A stretch of DNA of 64,000 nt from Enterococcus devriesei (GCF_001885905.1 NZ_JXKM01000001.1:124001-188000), one strand, 5' to 3'. Shown: positions 44,816 through 54,657, numbered from the stretch's first letter. Program-made: numbers and translations. The notes: generated by a model not told the origin, from the sequence alone.

Positions 44816-46032
44816 TGTATATCCCTCACATGGTGCCTTATGCGTCACCGATTTATTTCATTATTTTAATGGTTGCGTTGTTGCCACTGATCTTAAGTTT
44901 ATTGCTTCGTGGTAAACGAATCAGTTGGTACCAATCTTTGATCACCGTATTCTTTTTGTATATTTCCTTTGGTGGAAAAGATTACCGTCAAGGAATCGCT
45001 TTGATTGGTTATGTAATCTTCCAAAGTATCTTGGTTTGGGGATATCACCAATACCGCAAAAATAAAAATCAAGCGAATATCTTTTATCTAGCGGCCTTTT
45101 TAAGTATTGTCCCATTGATTTTTGTTAAAGTGACGCCTTTTATGGATGGACAAAATTCTATCTTCGGTTTTCTAGGCATCTCGTATCTGACCTTTAAATC
45201 GGTTCAGATTATTATGGAGATGCGAGACGGCATGATCAAAGAATACAGTCCTTTGAATTACATCAAGTTTCTGTTGTTCTTCCCAACGATCTCATCAGGG
45301 CCGATCGATCGCTATCGTCGTTTTGAAAAGGACTTGAACGAGCCGCCTGCACCGGAAAAATATATCGATTTGTTAGGCTCAGGGATTCATAATATTTTTG
45401 TTGGATTTTTATATAAATTCATCATCGGCTATTATTTTGGTCAGGTTCTATTGCCGATCGCGGATCGGATGGCGATGCAGCACGGTGGAATTTCTTGGGG
45501 CTTAGTTGCTTATATGTACGTGTACAGCATGTATTTGTTCTTCGATTTTGCCGGTTATAGTTTGTTTGCGGTAGGGACAAGTAAGCTGATGGGCTACGAA
45601 ACGCCGCCGAACTTTAACAAACCTTTCTTATCGTGGAATATCAAAGAATTTTGGAATCGTTGGCACATGACGCTTTCCTTCTGGTTCCGTGATTATATTT
45701 ACATGCGCTTGATGTTTACCTTGATCAAAAAGAAAACCTTCAAAAGCCGGATCGTGGCTTCCAATGTCGGTTATTTCGCGTTGTTCTTGATCATGGGTGT
45801 CTGGCACGGTTTGACATGGTATTACATCGTCTATGGGATTTATCATGCGACCTTGATTTGTTTGACGGATGCTTGGCTGCGTTTCAAAAAGAAACACAAG
45901 AAACAGCTGCCGTCGAATAAATTTACCCACGCATTGGCGGTCTTCTTGACCTTCAATGCCGTCTGCTTGAGCTTTTTAATCTTCTCAGGCTTTTTAGACA
46001 AGTTATTCTTTCATAACTTTTTGATGCGTTAA
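44815..46032 (+). CDS. dltB: D-alanyl transfer protein DltB (MBOAT)
   Basis: The protein (405 aa) is a membrane-bound O-acyltransferase with about eleven helices. The MBOAT histidine lies in MGVWHGLTWYYIVYG (around 325-339), and an additional family segment is FWNRWHMTLSFWFRDYIYMRL. It receives D-Ala from DltC and passes it to the outside for transfer to teichoic acid. Overlap with dltA by one base suggests coupled translation. Confidence 0.97.
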   Translation: MYIPHMVPYASPIYFIILMVALLPLILSLLLRGKRISWYQSLITVFFLYISFGGKDYRQGIALIGYVIFQSILVWGYHQYRKNKNQANIFYLAAFLSIVPLIFVKVTPFMDGQNSIFGFLGISYLTFKSVQIIMEMRDGMIKEYSPLNYIKFLLFFPTISSGPIDRYRRFEKDLNEPPAPEKYIDLLGSGIHNIFVGFLYKFIIGYYFGQVLLPIADRMAMQHGGISWGLVAYMYVYSMYLFFDFAGYSLFAVGTSKLMGYETPPNFNKPFLSWNIKEFWNRWHMTLSFWFRDYIYMRLMFTLIKKKTFKSRIVASNVGYFALFLIMGVWHGLTWYYIVYGIYHATLICLTDAWLRFKKKHKKQLPSNKFTHALAVFLTFNAVCLSFLIFSGFLDKLFFHNFLMR

Positions 46033-46071
46033 AAGAGTTTTACTTATAAAAAATGAAATGGAGCGAGGAAC

Positions 46072-46305
46072 ATGGAAGACACATTATTCAGCATTTTAGA
46101 AGATATTACAGGAACAGATGAAGTAAGAGACAATCCAGATGTCGACTTATTTGAAGAAGGTTTGATGGATTCATTGGCAACAGTCCAATTATTAGTGGAG
46201 GTCGAAGGGCAATTAGGCGTTCAAGTTCCTGTATCTGAGTTCGACCGCGCTCAATGGAATACACCAAACAAAATCATTCAACAAGTGAAGGCTTTAGAAG
46301 CTTAA
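46072..46305 (+). CDS. dltC: D-alanyl carrier protein
   Basis: The protein (77 aa) is an acyl-carrier-type protein. Phosphopantetheine attaches to the serine in LMDSLATVQL (about Ser35). It shuttles D-Ala from DltA to DltB. GGAGCGAGG precedes the ATG. Its stop codon overlaps the dltD start by one base. Confidence 0.97.
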   Translation: MEDTLFSILEDITGTDEVRDNPDVDLFEEGLMDSLATVQLLVEVEGQLGVQVPVSEFDRAQWNTPNKIIQQVKALEA

Positions 46306-47570
46306 TGAAAAAGAAACTCTTCGGTATCTTTGGCCCGATCCTTTTGGCGGCGGTCCTATTGGTTCTTCTGTTTTTTTCACCATTTAAGATCGACAGCAAT
46401 GATCCGAAATTGATCAAGGCTGCCTCAAGTTCGATGGCGGGAAATGTCTTACGAGGAAACAGTATTACAAAGGAAGCTTTAAGTACCGATAAGTATGTAC
46501 CGTTTTTTGGTTCTTCTGAGTTGAGTCGAATCAGCCCTTTCCATCCATCGGTCCTGGCTGAAAAATATGACCGTGGCTATACGCCCTTTTTGATGGGGGC
46601 GCCGGGGACACAGTCTTTGACCCAATTCATGATGATGCAGTCGTTAGGCAGTGAATTGAAAGATCGTAAGGCGGTCTTTATCATTTCTCCGCAATGGTTT
46701 GTTAAAGATGGGATTAAGCGTGATTATTTTGATGCCTACTATTCCCCAGAGCAAACCTTGAGCTGGTTGCTACGTTTAAAGAAGGTCCAAACCAGTGATC
46801 GCTATTTGGCTCAACGCTTGACTGACTATGGCGTAGTAAGAAAAGACGAACGACTAGATCGAATGCTGGCTGCCGTGAAGACTGGCAAATTACCGAACAA
46901 GACGGATGCGATGTTCAGCCGCTTGAAATTGAATATGCTGGAACGCGAGGATGAATTATTCAGTACCATCGGCATGGTAAGTAAGCAAGAGGCAATCGAT
47001 AAAAATGTCAAAGCCTTGCCAACTGAATACAAACATAATGAGTTAAGCAGCTTGGCCGATCGATTAGGAGAGCGAGCAACTCAAGGAAATGAGTTCGGCA
47101 TCCAAAAGCACTTTTATCAACAACGGATCAAACCGCATATGAATCTTTTTGCCGATTCACAAAAAAATTGGGATTATCGTTATTCGCCTGAATTCTCTGA
47201 TTTTCAATTGGCCTTAGATCAATTATCTAAAGAACATGCGGACTGTCTCTTTATTATTCCGCCAGTAAATGGCCGCTGGGCTAAATACACAGGACTTTCT
47301 CAAGAGATGCTGCAGCAGTTTTCTGACAAGATTAAATACCAATTGACTTCTCAAGGCTTTAACAACATTGTTGACTACACTGATCAAGGGAACACGCCTT
47401 ACTTTATGCAAGACACGATTCACCTAGGTTGGAACGGGTGGTTAGCGGCAGATAAAAAAATCGCACCATTCTTAAAAAATCGCCAACCGATCAAAGAGAA
47501 TTACGCTATTAACAATACGTATTTCCTAAGTCATGAGTGGCAACAGACCAACCCGCTAGATATTAAATAA
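46305..47570 (+). CDS. dltD: D-alanyl transfer protein DltD
   Basis: The protein (421 aa) has one N-terminal membrane helix (about 5-25) and an outside SGNH-like domain. The nucleophile serine is in FFGSSELSRISP (around 70) and the catalytic Asp/His in MQDTIHLGWNGW (around 378). It transfers D-Ala onto lipoteichoic acid. The ATG overlaps the dltC stop; an upstream in-frame ATG lies within dltC. The operon ends in a strong terminator. Confidence 0.96.
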   Translation: MKKKLFGIFGPILLAAVLLVLLFFSPFKIDSNDPKLIKAASSSMAGNVLRGNSITKEALSTDKYVPFFGSSELSRISPFHPSVLAEKYDRGYTPFLMGAPGTQSLTQFMMMQSLGSELKDRKAVFIISPQWFVKDGIKRDYFDAYYSPEQTLSWLLRLKKVQTSDRYLAQRLTDYGVVRKDERLDRMLAAVKTGKLPNKTDAMFSRLKLNMLEREDELFSTIGMVSKQEAIDKNVKALPTEYKHNELSSLADRLGERATQGNEFGIQKHFYQQRIKPHMNLFADSQKNWDYRYSPEFSDFQLALDQLSKEHADCLFIIPPVNGRWAKYTGLSQEMLQQFSDKIKYQLTSQGFNNIVDYTDQGNTPYFMQDTIHLGWNGWLAADKKIAPFLKNRQPIKENYAINNTYFLSHEWQQTNPLDIK

Positions 47571-47610
47571 AAATAGACGTCAATCTCTTGAGATTGACGT
47601 CTATTTTATT
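47570..47610. terminator. Bidirectional terminator after dltD
   Basis: A 15-bp perfect stem (AATAGACGTCAATCT) with loop CTTG lies between convergent dltD and the response regulator gene, whose stop codon it overlaps. Confidence 0.92.
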
Positions 47611-48232
47611 GATATTTTTGGTAGTAGAAGATCGCTAGTTGGGTACGATCGCGAACCTCTAATTTTTCCAGCAGCTGACTGATATTGTTTCTGACGGTTC
47701 CCTCACTTAGAAATAATTCATGAGCGATCTCTTTATTATTTTTTCCGTTGGCAACAGCGAGCAAGATACTTTCTTCCCGCTCCGATAAATGGATCTTAGA
47801 CTGTTTTCGCGGCGTTTGATCGGTTAAGATAGAGGCCAATTTTCCCACGATCTCCGTGCCAAAAACGGACTGTCCATTGTAGACAGCTTTAATCGACGGC
47901 ACGATACTGGCTAAATCTTGCTTGATGAGATAACCTTTTACGCCGATCTGTAAGGCTTCTCGGATGTATTCGTCATCTGAAAAAGTGGTCAAAAGCAAGA
48001 TGACTGCTTCGGGGACCTGTCTAAAAATTTCCTTGGCAGCTTCAATGCCAGTATTTTCTCCCATTCGAATATCGGTTAATAAAACATCCGGGCGTTCTTG
48101 TAAATATAAGGTAACGGCCTCTGAAGCTGAATTGCCTGTTCCTACCACCTGAATTTCCGCGGATACTTCTAAAATAGTTTTTAACGATTCCGTCACAAGC
48201 GGATCATCATCAACAACGACAACGCGAATCAT
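47606..48232 (-). CDS. NarL/LuxR-family response regulator
   Basis: The protein (208 aa) has a receiver domain (phosphorylation Asp in LLTDIRMGENTG around 55, with VVVDDDP at the start) and a LuxR-type helix-turn-helix (LSEREESILLAVANGKNNKEIAHELFLSEGTVRNNI, about 148-183). TAGGAGG precedes the ATG. It follows the kinase gene by 41 bases, so the two form one operon, transcribed away from an ABC-2 exporter. The exporter is the most likely target. Confidence 0.92.
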   Translation of the reverse strand: MIRVVVVDDDPLVTESLKTILEVSAEIQVVGTGNSASEAVTLYLQERPDVLLTDIRMGENTGIEAAKEIFRQVPEAVILLLTTFSDDEYIREALQIGVKGYLIKQDLASIVPSIKAVYNGQSVFGTEIVGKLASILTDQTPRKQSKIHLSEREESILLAVANGKNNKEIAHELFLSEGTVRNNISQLLEKLEVRDRTQLAIFYYQKYQ

Positions 48233-48273
48233 ATTCTTCCTCCTAACTTAAAAATAAAAAACGGGACTTTCAC

Positions 48274-49374
48274 TTAACGATTGCTGCGCAGAGAAGTGTG
48301 AGTATTTTTCGGTAAGATGACATGGATCATAAAATTATTCGGCGTTTGTGCGACGTGTAATTGTCCGCCGATTTTGGTGACTCTTTGCCGCATACTCTTC
48401 AGCCCGATCCCATCGCCATTTCTTTTGGTCAGCGTCCCATTATCTAGAATCTGTAAACGATAAAAGGCCGGCATTTCATTGAATGAAAGTGTCACTTTGG
48501 TGGCGTTGCTGTGTTTCATCACATTAGCCAAAGCTTCTTTTAAAATCATCAGTAAGGTTCGTTCTTGTTCCTGATTCAAATGATTCGGAACCTCGCCACG
48601 GAGCTCTACTGCACAAAATTGAAAATCAGCGAGTAATAAATCTAATCCTTTTTCAAAAGACAACGATGTTTCATGCAAGTCATGGACGCTCTCACGAATA
48701 TTATCCATACCCGTATGAATCGTTGAACGTAGCTGATTTAGTGGCTTTTTCAACGGTTCGTTTTGATTGATTGCTTCGATCGCCCCCAACTGGATGATCG
48801 CGCTAGATAATAAATGCCCGACATTATCGTGGATATCTCGAGCGATGCGATTACGTTCCTCAGAGATTTCGAGATCGATGAAGGTTTCTTGTGATTGGAT
48901 TAATTCTTGATTCTTTTGTTTTAACAGCTCTTGCTTTTCCCAACTATCATCTTTTAGTTGCAACAAGGCTTCGCTAACTTCTTCTTGTTTTTTGCCCCGC
49001 CAGGCCAGAAGGACTGCAAAACAATTTAAACAAAAAAGCAACAGATTTTCAGACACAGAGTAGGTGCCTTGAAAGAACGGAACGATTAAGACGATTAGTA
49101 CCCAGCTCCAAACAATCTCATCCCGCCAAGCAATCCGCAGATTTGCCGGCAGAAAAACAAGCAAGGTTGGCCAGAAAAAGCTCAAGATCAAGAGCGGGAA
49201 CACGCCGACTGTCTGACCTAACATTTTTGGCAGCAACAAAGCTGGGCCAGCCAACAGAATACTGATCAATAAATAAATGATCATTTGCGGCTGAAAGCCC
49301 TGCTGAAAAATCAGCAGTATCCCAATCACTTCCAAAAAGAAAAAATCTACCCAATAATTATTTAAAGACTGCAT
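48274..49374 (-). CDS. Sensor histidine kinase (HisKA_3 type)
   Basis: The protein (366 aa) has about five N-terminal membrane helices with no large outside domain, a linker coiled coil, the H-box RNRIARDIHDNVGHLLSSA, N-box ALANVMKHSNATKV and G-box NGDGIGLKSMRQR. It phosphorylates the neighbouring NarL-type regulator. I use the ATG at 49374 (MQSLNNYW); a TTG 19 codons upstream is open but has no ribosome site. The ribosome site at 49374 is itself weak, so the start is uncertain. Short-loop kinases of this type often sense through a partner transporter. Confidence 0.85.
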   Translation of the reverse strand: MQSLNNYWVDFFFLEVIGILLIFQQGFQPQMIIYLLISILLAGPALLLPKMLGQTVGVFPLLILSFFWPTLLVFLPANLRIAWRDEIVWSWVLIVLIVPFFQGTYSVSENLLLFCLNCFAVLLAWRGKKQEEVSEALLQLKDDSWEKQELLKQKNQELIQSQETFIDLEISEERNRIARDIHDNVGHLLSSAIIQLGAIEAINQNEPLKKPLNQLRSTIHTGMDNIRESVHDLHETSLSFEKGLDLLLADFQFCAVELRGEVPNHLNQEQERTLLMILKEALANVMKHSNATKVTLSFNEMPAFYRLQILDNGTLTKRNGDGIGLKSMRQRVTKIGGQLHVAQTPNNFMIHVILPKNTHTSLRSNR

Positions 49375-49450
49375 TTTTTGTACCCGCTTCGTAATAAAGT
49401 ATTTGTTTTCGAAAGAAAAAAATAATTTCAAACATCATTATGACTGATAA

Positions 49451-49494
49451 CCAATGAATATATCGAATAATGACATTTGTCATTTTATCATTGG
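49451..49494. promoter_or_regulatory. Nested inverted repeat between the kinase and exporter operons
   Basis: The inner repeat is AATGACA-TT-TGTCATT (49469-49484). The outer arms are CCAATGA (49451-49457) and TCATTGG (49488-49494). It lies in the divergent promoter region and is a good candidate operator for the response regulator. Confidence 0.6.
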
Positions 49495-49568
49495 CGTAAA
49501 TTCACTGTAAGTTTGCTCCTAATTTTATTATAGTAAATGTATGAAGAAAAGGAAAAGGGGTTTTTCAA

Positions 49569-50501
49569 ATGTTGATTGAAATCGAAAACTTAGTGAAGCG
49601 TTATGGGGATTTTACAGCGCTGAATCATTTGAATTTAGCGGTTAAAAAGGGGGATATTTTAGGTTTGTTGGGGCCGAATGGGAGCGGAAAATCGACTACG
49701 ATCAACTGCATGCTGTCATTGTTGACCTATGATCGCGGCTCAATCAAAATATTTGGCGAGGAAATGGGACCAGAAAAATACGGAATCAAGCAAAAAATTG
49801 GTGTGGTACCGCAAGAAATCGCGGTTTTTGAAGAGCTGAATGTCACTGACAATGTTGATTATTTTTGTGGCTTATATGTGCAAGAGAAAAAGCAGCGAGA
49901 GCTGTATGTGGAAGAAGTTATCCAGTTAGTCGGCTTGGAAGAATTTCGCAAGTTTTATCCCAAGCAGTTAAGCGGCGGGCTAAAACGACGTCTGAATATT
50001 GCTTGTGGCATCGTGCATAAACCGGAATTGATTTTCTTGGACGAACCGACTGTCGCAGTTGATCCTCAAAGCCGCAATAAAATTTTAGACAGTATCAAGG
50101 AGCTGAATCGTCAAGGGGCCACGATCGTTTATACGACTCATTACATGGAAGAGGTTGAAATTTTGTGTAACCACATCGTAATTATCGATCAAGGGCAAGT
50201 AATTGCTGAAGGCAGTAAGGAACAACTGAAAAATATGGTCCGAGAAAACGAAAAATTGATTATTGAAGTTCCCGGTTTAACTAAGGCACAGGTTGAAGCG
50301 GTGGAAGCTGTGCCTTCGATTTTAGAAGTCTCCTATGATGACAGCTATTTGCAAGTTACCACGAAAGACTTGAAGCAGGCGCTGTTACCGATCTTGAATT
50401 ATTTTGAAGCGGAGAAGATCATGTACGCTAATATCCACACGCAGGAAGCAACCTTGAATGACGTTTTCTTAGAAATTACAGGCAAAGAATTAAGAGATTA
50501 G
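49569..50501 (+). CDS. ABC-2 exporter ATPase
   Basis: The protein (310 aa) is the ATPase of a drug/peptide-type ABC-2 exporter. Walker A GPNGSGKST (about 37-45), signature LSGGLKRRL (around 139) and Walker B FLDEPTVAVDPQ, followed by a C-terminal DUF4162-like domain. AAAAGGGG precedes the ATG. -10 TATAGT at 49529-49534. It forms an operon with two permease genes and is divergent from a two-component system, a layout like LiaRS/YvfTU-linked exporters. Confidence 0.92.
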   Translation: MLIEIENLVKRYGDFTALNHLNLAVKKGDILGLLGPNGSGKSTTINCMLSLLTYDRGSIKIFGEEMGPEKYGIKQKIGVVPQEIAVFEELNVTDNVDYFCGLYVQEKKQRELYVEEVIQLVGLEEFRKFYPKQLSGGLKRRLNIACGIVHKPELIFLDEPTVAVDPQSRNKILDSIKELNRQGATIVYTTHYMEEVEILCNHIVIIDQGQVIAEGSKEQLKNMVRENEKLIIEVPGLTKAQVEAVEAVPSILEVSYDDSYLQVTTKDLKQALLPILNYFEAEKIMYANIHTQEATLNDVFLEITGKELRD

Positions 50502-50512
50502 GGGGTGAGAAG

Positions 50513-51649
50513 ATGTTTGTTCGGCTATTTATTTATCGTTTAAAGGTGCTGCTAAGAAATCGCAGTTTGCTCTTTTGGACTTTCGCTTTTCCTATCGTCT
50601 TAGGTCTGTTATTCAATTTAGCTTTTGGCAACTTGGATGATATATTGGCGCTGGAAACTTCAACGGTTGGGATCGTTGCCACTGATCAGTCAAAAGCGGA
50701 TCAGTTTGAAGCAGTGTTGAAGCAAGTCAAAAATGAGGATGAAGTCGTTTTTAAAGGAAAAGAATTATCAAAAAAAGAAGCAAAAGCACAATTGTCTGAT
50801 GATAAAATTTCAGGTTACTTTGAAATTGACGCCAAAAAAATCGAATTGTTCGTCAGCAAAAGCGGCACGCAGCAAACGGTCTTAAAGGAATTATTGAATC
50901 AATACTTACAAAATACGGATAAAGTCGAGAACTTAATGGCCTCAGGCGCGGTCCAGCCGCAAGCTATTGAACAAGCATTAGAACAAAAAAACTTTGTTCA
51001 AGATGGAAATGGAACAGGAAATTTTAACTTAAAATCCTTTTATTTCTTTACTTTAGTGGGGATGACAGTGATGTATGGCTTTATGTGGGGATTACGGAAC
51101 GCGAATGATCAGCAAGCCAATCAATCGCCAGAAGGCATGCGGCTATGCTTGATCCCCCGAAATAAATTGCTGGTTTCCTTTACTAATATGCTAGCTAGCT
51201 TTTTCCTCTTTGTTGCTCAAGTGATCTTGATCCTAATGTTTTATCGGTTTGTCTATCAAGTTGAATTCGGAGACCATTGGAATTATATTTTACTGGTTTG
51301 TGGGCTAGGAGCTTTTACGGCAATTTCCTTTGGTACCTTGATCGGCAATGCCTTTTCGAAATTAGATTTCCAGCAAAAAATTTCCATCGGTATCTCGATT
51401 TCCATGATTATGAGTTTCTTAGCCGGGATGATGGGTTCGCAATCGATCAAATATTGGATTGATGTTCATGTCCCGCTGTTGGGACGAATCAATATCGTCA
51501 ATCTGATTAGTGAAAGTTTGTATCAATTATTCTATTATCAATCCTTAGATTCCTTCTACATCAATCTGATTTGGCTAGCGGGCTTTGGTCTTTTGTTTGT
51601 GATAGTGAATTATTCTTTCGAGAGGAAGGTGCAATATGACCACTTATAA
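50513..51649 (+). CDS. ABC-2 exporter permease 1
   Basis: The protein (378 aa) has an N-terminal helix (about 21-42), a large outside loop (about 50-175) and five more helices, which is the ABC-2 (YhgE/NatB-like) topology. It begins MFVRLFIYRLKVLLRNRSLLFW, as usual in the family. GGGGGTGAG precedes the ATG. Its end overlaps the next permease by 14 bases, so the two probably form a heterodimer with the upstream ATPase. Confidence 0.88.
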   Translation: MFVRLFIYRLKVLLRNRSLLFWTFAFPIVLGLLFNLAFGNLDDILALETSTVGIVATDQSKADQFEAVLKQVKNEDEVVFKGKELSKKEAKAQLSDDKISGYFEIDAKKIELFVSKSGTQQTVLKELLNQYLQNTDKVENLMASGAVQPQAIEQALEQKNFVQDGNGTGNFNLKSFYFFTLVGMTVMYGFMWGLRNANDQQANQSPEGMRLCLIPRNKLLVSFTNMLASFFLFVAQVILILMFYRFVYQVEFGDHWNYILLVCGLGAFTAISFGTLIGNAFSKLDFQQKISIGISISMIMSFLAGMMGSQSIKYWIDVHVPLLGRINIVNLISESLYQLFYYQSLDSFYINLIWLAGFGLLFVIVNYSFERKVQYDHL

Positions 51650-52808
51650 AGCGATTCTGCAAATTTTAAAGAAAAATAAGGGCAGTCTGCTGTTAGGTGT
51701 GATCATTATGGCGATCATTACTTTATTTTACGCGGGACAATTAACGAGGGACGCGGAAGAATTGACGGGAGCGAAGATTGCTATTCTCTCGAAAGATGAT
51801 TCTAGCTTGGAAAAAGATTTTGTTGCTTACTTAGCGAAACAGCATACGATTGTAAACTTGCAAGATACCTCACAGAAGAGTTTGGATGATGCTTTGTATT
51901 TTGATGAAGTACAATACATTTTAGAGATTCCAAAAGATTTTTCTGCTAAATTATCCAAAGGAGAAACGGTTACATTAGCCAGCAAGACTCGACCGGCGAC
52001 CTTTTCTCAATCGTTAGTCGATACAACCGTCAATAATTATCTGAACACCTATTTAACTTATCAAAAGCAACTGCCTTCGCTTAGTCAAAAAGAACTATTG
52101 GAAAAGACTAAGACCACTTTAAGCAAGGATGGTGAGGTCCATTTTGATTCCACCTATCATAAAAAGAAAAAACAAAATGTAACGGGTCAAATTTATAGTT
52201 TATTGGCTTATGGGATGTTCATGTCCGTTTTTAGCGGCTATGCGGCAGTCAATTTAGCCTTCAATCGTAAGGAGATCCGTGAGCGTAACAGCTGTTCGCC
52301 GATTTCTCGCCGGAAATTGGCCCGGAAGATTTCGCTTGGTAATTTGTCTTACGCGATCCTTTGCTGGCTGATCTTTCTTGCCTTTGTTCAGTTCGTTACC
52401 CGCGGCAGTTTTGATCAAGTGCACGGCTACTTTATTTTGAATACTGTTGCCTTCTTCATTGCCATCATCAGTTTTTCTATTATGATCACCAGTGTCCTGC
52501 AAAATGAGGATGCAATCACTGGCATCAATAATATTTTTATTATGGGAAGCTGTTTTATTGGCGGGGTCTTTGTTCCTAGCCAATTTTTACCGGATGTGGT
52601 GAATAAGATTGCGGCCTTTACGCCGACGTATTGGTTTGCTCAAAACAATGATCTGATTGGGAAGACTGTCGATTTCAATCAAAAGTTTTTAGTTAAATTT
52701 TTATTCCAATCGGGGATATTGTTAGCCTTTGCCGCCGCCTTCTGGGTGATCCACTTGATCACGATGCGAGAAAAAGGCACATGGTCGTTAAAGAAAATTC
52801 AAGCATAA
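51636..52808 (+). CDS. ABC-2 exporter permease 2
   Basis: The protein (390 aa) has the same plan as its neighbour: one N-terminal helix (about 17-34), an outside loop (to about 180) and five helices. The start lies inside the end of the upstream gene, after AGAGGAAGGTG. Together with the ATPase and permease 1 it would form one exporter. Substrate unknown; a cell-wall-active compound is a guess from the adjacent two-component system. Confidence 0.86.
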   Translation: MTTYKAILQILKKNKGSLLLGVIIMAIITLFYAGQLTRDAEELTGAKIAILSKDDSSLEKDFVAYLAKQHTIVNLQDTSQKSLDDALYFDEVQYILEIPKDFSAKLSKGETVTLASKTRPATFSQSLVDTTVNNYLNTYLTYQKQLPSLSQKELLEKTKTTLSKDGEVHFDSTYHKKKKQNVTGQIYSLLAYGMFMSVFSGYAAVNLAFNRKEIRERNSCSPISRRKLARKISLGNLSYAILCWLIFLAFVQFVTRGSFDQVHGYFILNTVAFFIAIISFSIMITSVLQNEDAITGINNIFIMGSCFIGGVFVPSQFLPDVVNKIAAFTPTYWFAQNNDLIGKTVDFNQKFLVKFLFQSGILLAFAAAFWVIHLITMREKGTWSLKKIQA

Positions 52809-52892
52809 ATTAGAAGAGTTTGGGACAAACATGGTCAGCTTCAAGAAGTTGCGGCTTATTTCTGAAGAAGCTTCTGTCACACCCTTATACGT
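52809..52892. other. Intergenic element with TTTGGGACA and near-inverted repeats
   Basis: GAGTTTGGGACA near the start and TCTGTCACACCC near the end are imperfectly inverted, and AGCTTC and GAAGCT recur inside. It looks like one of the hairpin elements common between genes in Lactobacillales. Only one copy is in this window. Confidence 0.35.
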
Positions 52893-52934
52893 AAAAAGTC
52901 ATTTTAGCGAAAACACCGCTAAAATGACTTTTTT
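52893..52934. terminator. Bidirectional terminator
   Basis: A 16-bp stem AAAAGTCATTTTAGCG with its complement and a 7-base loop, with T runs on both sides. It serves the exporter operon and the convergent NUDIX gene. Confidence 0.92.
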
Positions 52935-53343
52935 ATACTTCACGATAATATTGCTGCTCTTCACCAAAAAAGATTGGCAACAGATCATGTAAAGTCCCAG
53001 CCAGAGCTGCAGACTGTAAGTCTTCTTTAGCTACCCAAAAAAGATTTTCTGAGACTGCTTGTTTAGTAACGCTTGCGCGATAAAGGAAGGCCAGTTCACG
53101 TGTTCCAGCTGCTAAATTATTCCATTCAGCGGTCCCTTGCAGTCTAGGCTGGATCGCTAATCCAGTTTCTTCTTGGATCTCTCGGACAGCTGCAAGGTAG
53201 CTGCCTTCATTTTTTTCAACATGACCGCCGGGAAAAGTCCAGCCGGGCCAATCTTTCTTTTTCCGATCTTGGACTAGAATTTCCCCTTCTTCATTTTCAA
53301 TCATTACCATCATGGTGAATTCTATCGCTAGTAAACGTTTCAT
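52933..53343 (-). CDS. NUDIX hydrolase (MutT-like)
   Basis: The protein (136 aa) carries a complete Nudix box: GGHVEKNEGSYLAAVREIQE followed by ETGL, matching GX5EX7REUXEEXGU. It hydrolyses a nucleoside diphosphate linked to another group; the substrate is not clear from sequence. AGGAGGTG precedes the ATG. It is monocistronic and ends in the shared terminator. Confidence 0.9.
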   Translation of the reverse strand: MKRLLAIEFTMMVMIENEEGEILVQDRKKKDWPGWTFPGGHVEKNEGSYLAAVREIQEETGLAIQPRLQGTAEWNNLAAGTRELAFLYRASVTKQAVSENLFWVAKEDLQSAALAGTLHDLLPIFFGEEQQYYREV

Positions 53344-53397
53344 TCTCTCACCTCCTTGTGATTATACAACATACTACGCAGATTTTTTTGACAATGG

Positions 53398-53403
53398 TAT
53401 ACT
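53398..53403 (+). promoter_or_regulatory. Extended -10 promoter of the M42 peptidase gene
   Basis: TGG-TATACT is an extended -10. It predicts a leader of about 105 bases. The leader has short inverted pieces (GAGTATCC and GGATATTC) but no structure I can name. Confidence 0.4.
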
Positions 53404-53518
53404 ATTTCTAAGGAAAAGTGAGTATCCAACTGAGTCGGGAAGGCAAACGAGCACTCCTGTTTAATTAGGATATTCTTGAAGCAGAATAATTATTTTTTAT
53501 AAAGTAGGAGGAATAGAT

Positions 53519-54598
53519 TTGGAGAAAAAAGAAGAAGAACTACTGATTGATTTAACTTCTGCTCGCGGCATCGCGGGAAATGAAGAAGAAGTCAGAGAGG
53601 TTTTTAAGGCATATGCTAAAAACTTCGCAGACGATATTTTTTTTGACGGCTTGGGTAGTGTGATTGCAAAGCATGGCGCGGGTGGCGGGCCGAAGGTTTT
53701 CATTTCGGGACACTTAGATGAAGTCGGCTTTATGGTAACGAAGATCACGGAAAAGGGCTTCTTAGAGTTTCAAACGATCGGTGGCTGGTGGAACCAAGTC
53801 ATGCTGGCGCAGCAAGTCGAGATCAAGACTCGTAAAGGGAAAATCATCCATGGGGTAATTGGTTCAAAACCACCCCATGTATTGACACCGGAAGCTCGTA
53901 AAAAACCGTTCGAGATCAAAGATATGTTTATCGATATCGGCGCTACAAGTCAAGAAGAAGCCAAAGAGTGGGGGATTCGTCCTGGCGATATGGTGACACC
54001 GTATATCCAATACCAACGCATGAACGAATCTAAATTTTTATTAGCAAAGGCTTGGGACAATCGGATTGGTACAGCAGTCGCGTTGCGGGTATTGGAAAAC
54101 TTATCTCAGCGGGAACATCATAATGTTCTTTTTGCTGGCAGCGATGTGCAAGAGGAAGTCGGTTTACGAGGCGCTCGCACGAGTTCACATATCGTTAATC
54201 CAGATATCGCCTTTGCCTTAGACACCGGAACAGCTGGTGATACTCCAGGAATGACACCGAAAGAAGCGGATTCAGTCTTAGGAAACGGTCCGCAAATCTT
54301 AATCTATGATGCTTCGATGGTTCCTCACAAAAAATTATTGGATTTTGTAATTGATGTGGCGGAAGAATTAGCGATTCCTTTCCAATATACGGTGATTGCC
54401 GGCGGCGGCACCGATGCGGGACAGATGCATCTAACTAGAGACGGAGTACCTTCCTTAGCGATTACTGTACCGGTTCGTTACCTACATTCTCATACGTCAG
54501 TGATTCACGAAGAAGATTATTTGAATACCGTCAAATTAGTGACGGAGGTCGTGGCGCGTTTAGACAGCGAAACCGTCGGCGAGATCAAAAATTATTAA
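53519..54598 (+). CDS. M42 family metallopeptidase (glutamyl aminopeptidase type)
   Basis: The protein (359 aa) is an M42 aminopeptidase, a large cytoplasmic oligomer with two metal ions. Metal and catalytic residues are in [10 protein letters not shown] (about 69), [10 protein letters not shown] (about 182), [12 protein letters not shown] (about 215), [10 protein letters not shown] and [14 protein letters not shown] (about 322). A TTG start is used, since TAGGAGG lies at correct distance and no ATG exists nearby. It breaks down peptides after proteolysis. Confidence 0.92.
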   Translation: MEKKEEELLIDLTSARGIAGNEEEVREVFKAYAKNFADDIFFDGLGSVIAKHGAGGGPKVFISGHLDEVGFMVTKITEKGFLEFQTIGGWWNQVMLAQQVEIKTRKGKIIHGVIGSKPPHVLTPEARKKPFEIKDMFIDIGATSQEEAKEWGIRPGDMVTPYIQYQRMNESKFLLAKAWDNRIGTAVALRVLENLSQREHHNVLFAGSDVQEEVGLRGARTSSHIVNPDIAFALDTGTAGDTPGMTPKEADSVLGNGPQILIYDASMVPHKKLLDFVIDVAEELAIPFQYTVIAGGGTDAGQMHLTRDGVPSLAITVPVRYLHSHTSVIHEEDYLNTVKLVTEVVARLDSETVGEIKNY

Positions 54599-54657
54599 GA
54601 CTACGGATTTTTCCGCGAAGAAGGAAGTTTATTAATATCAAGATGAGGAGTGAGTCA

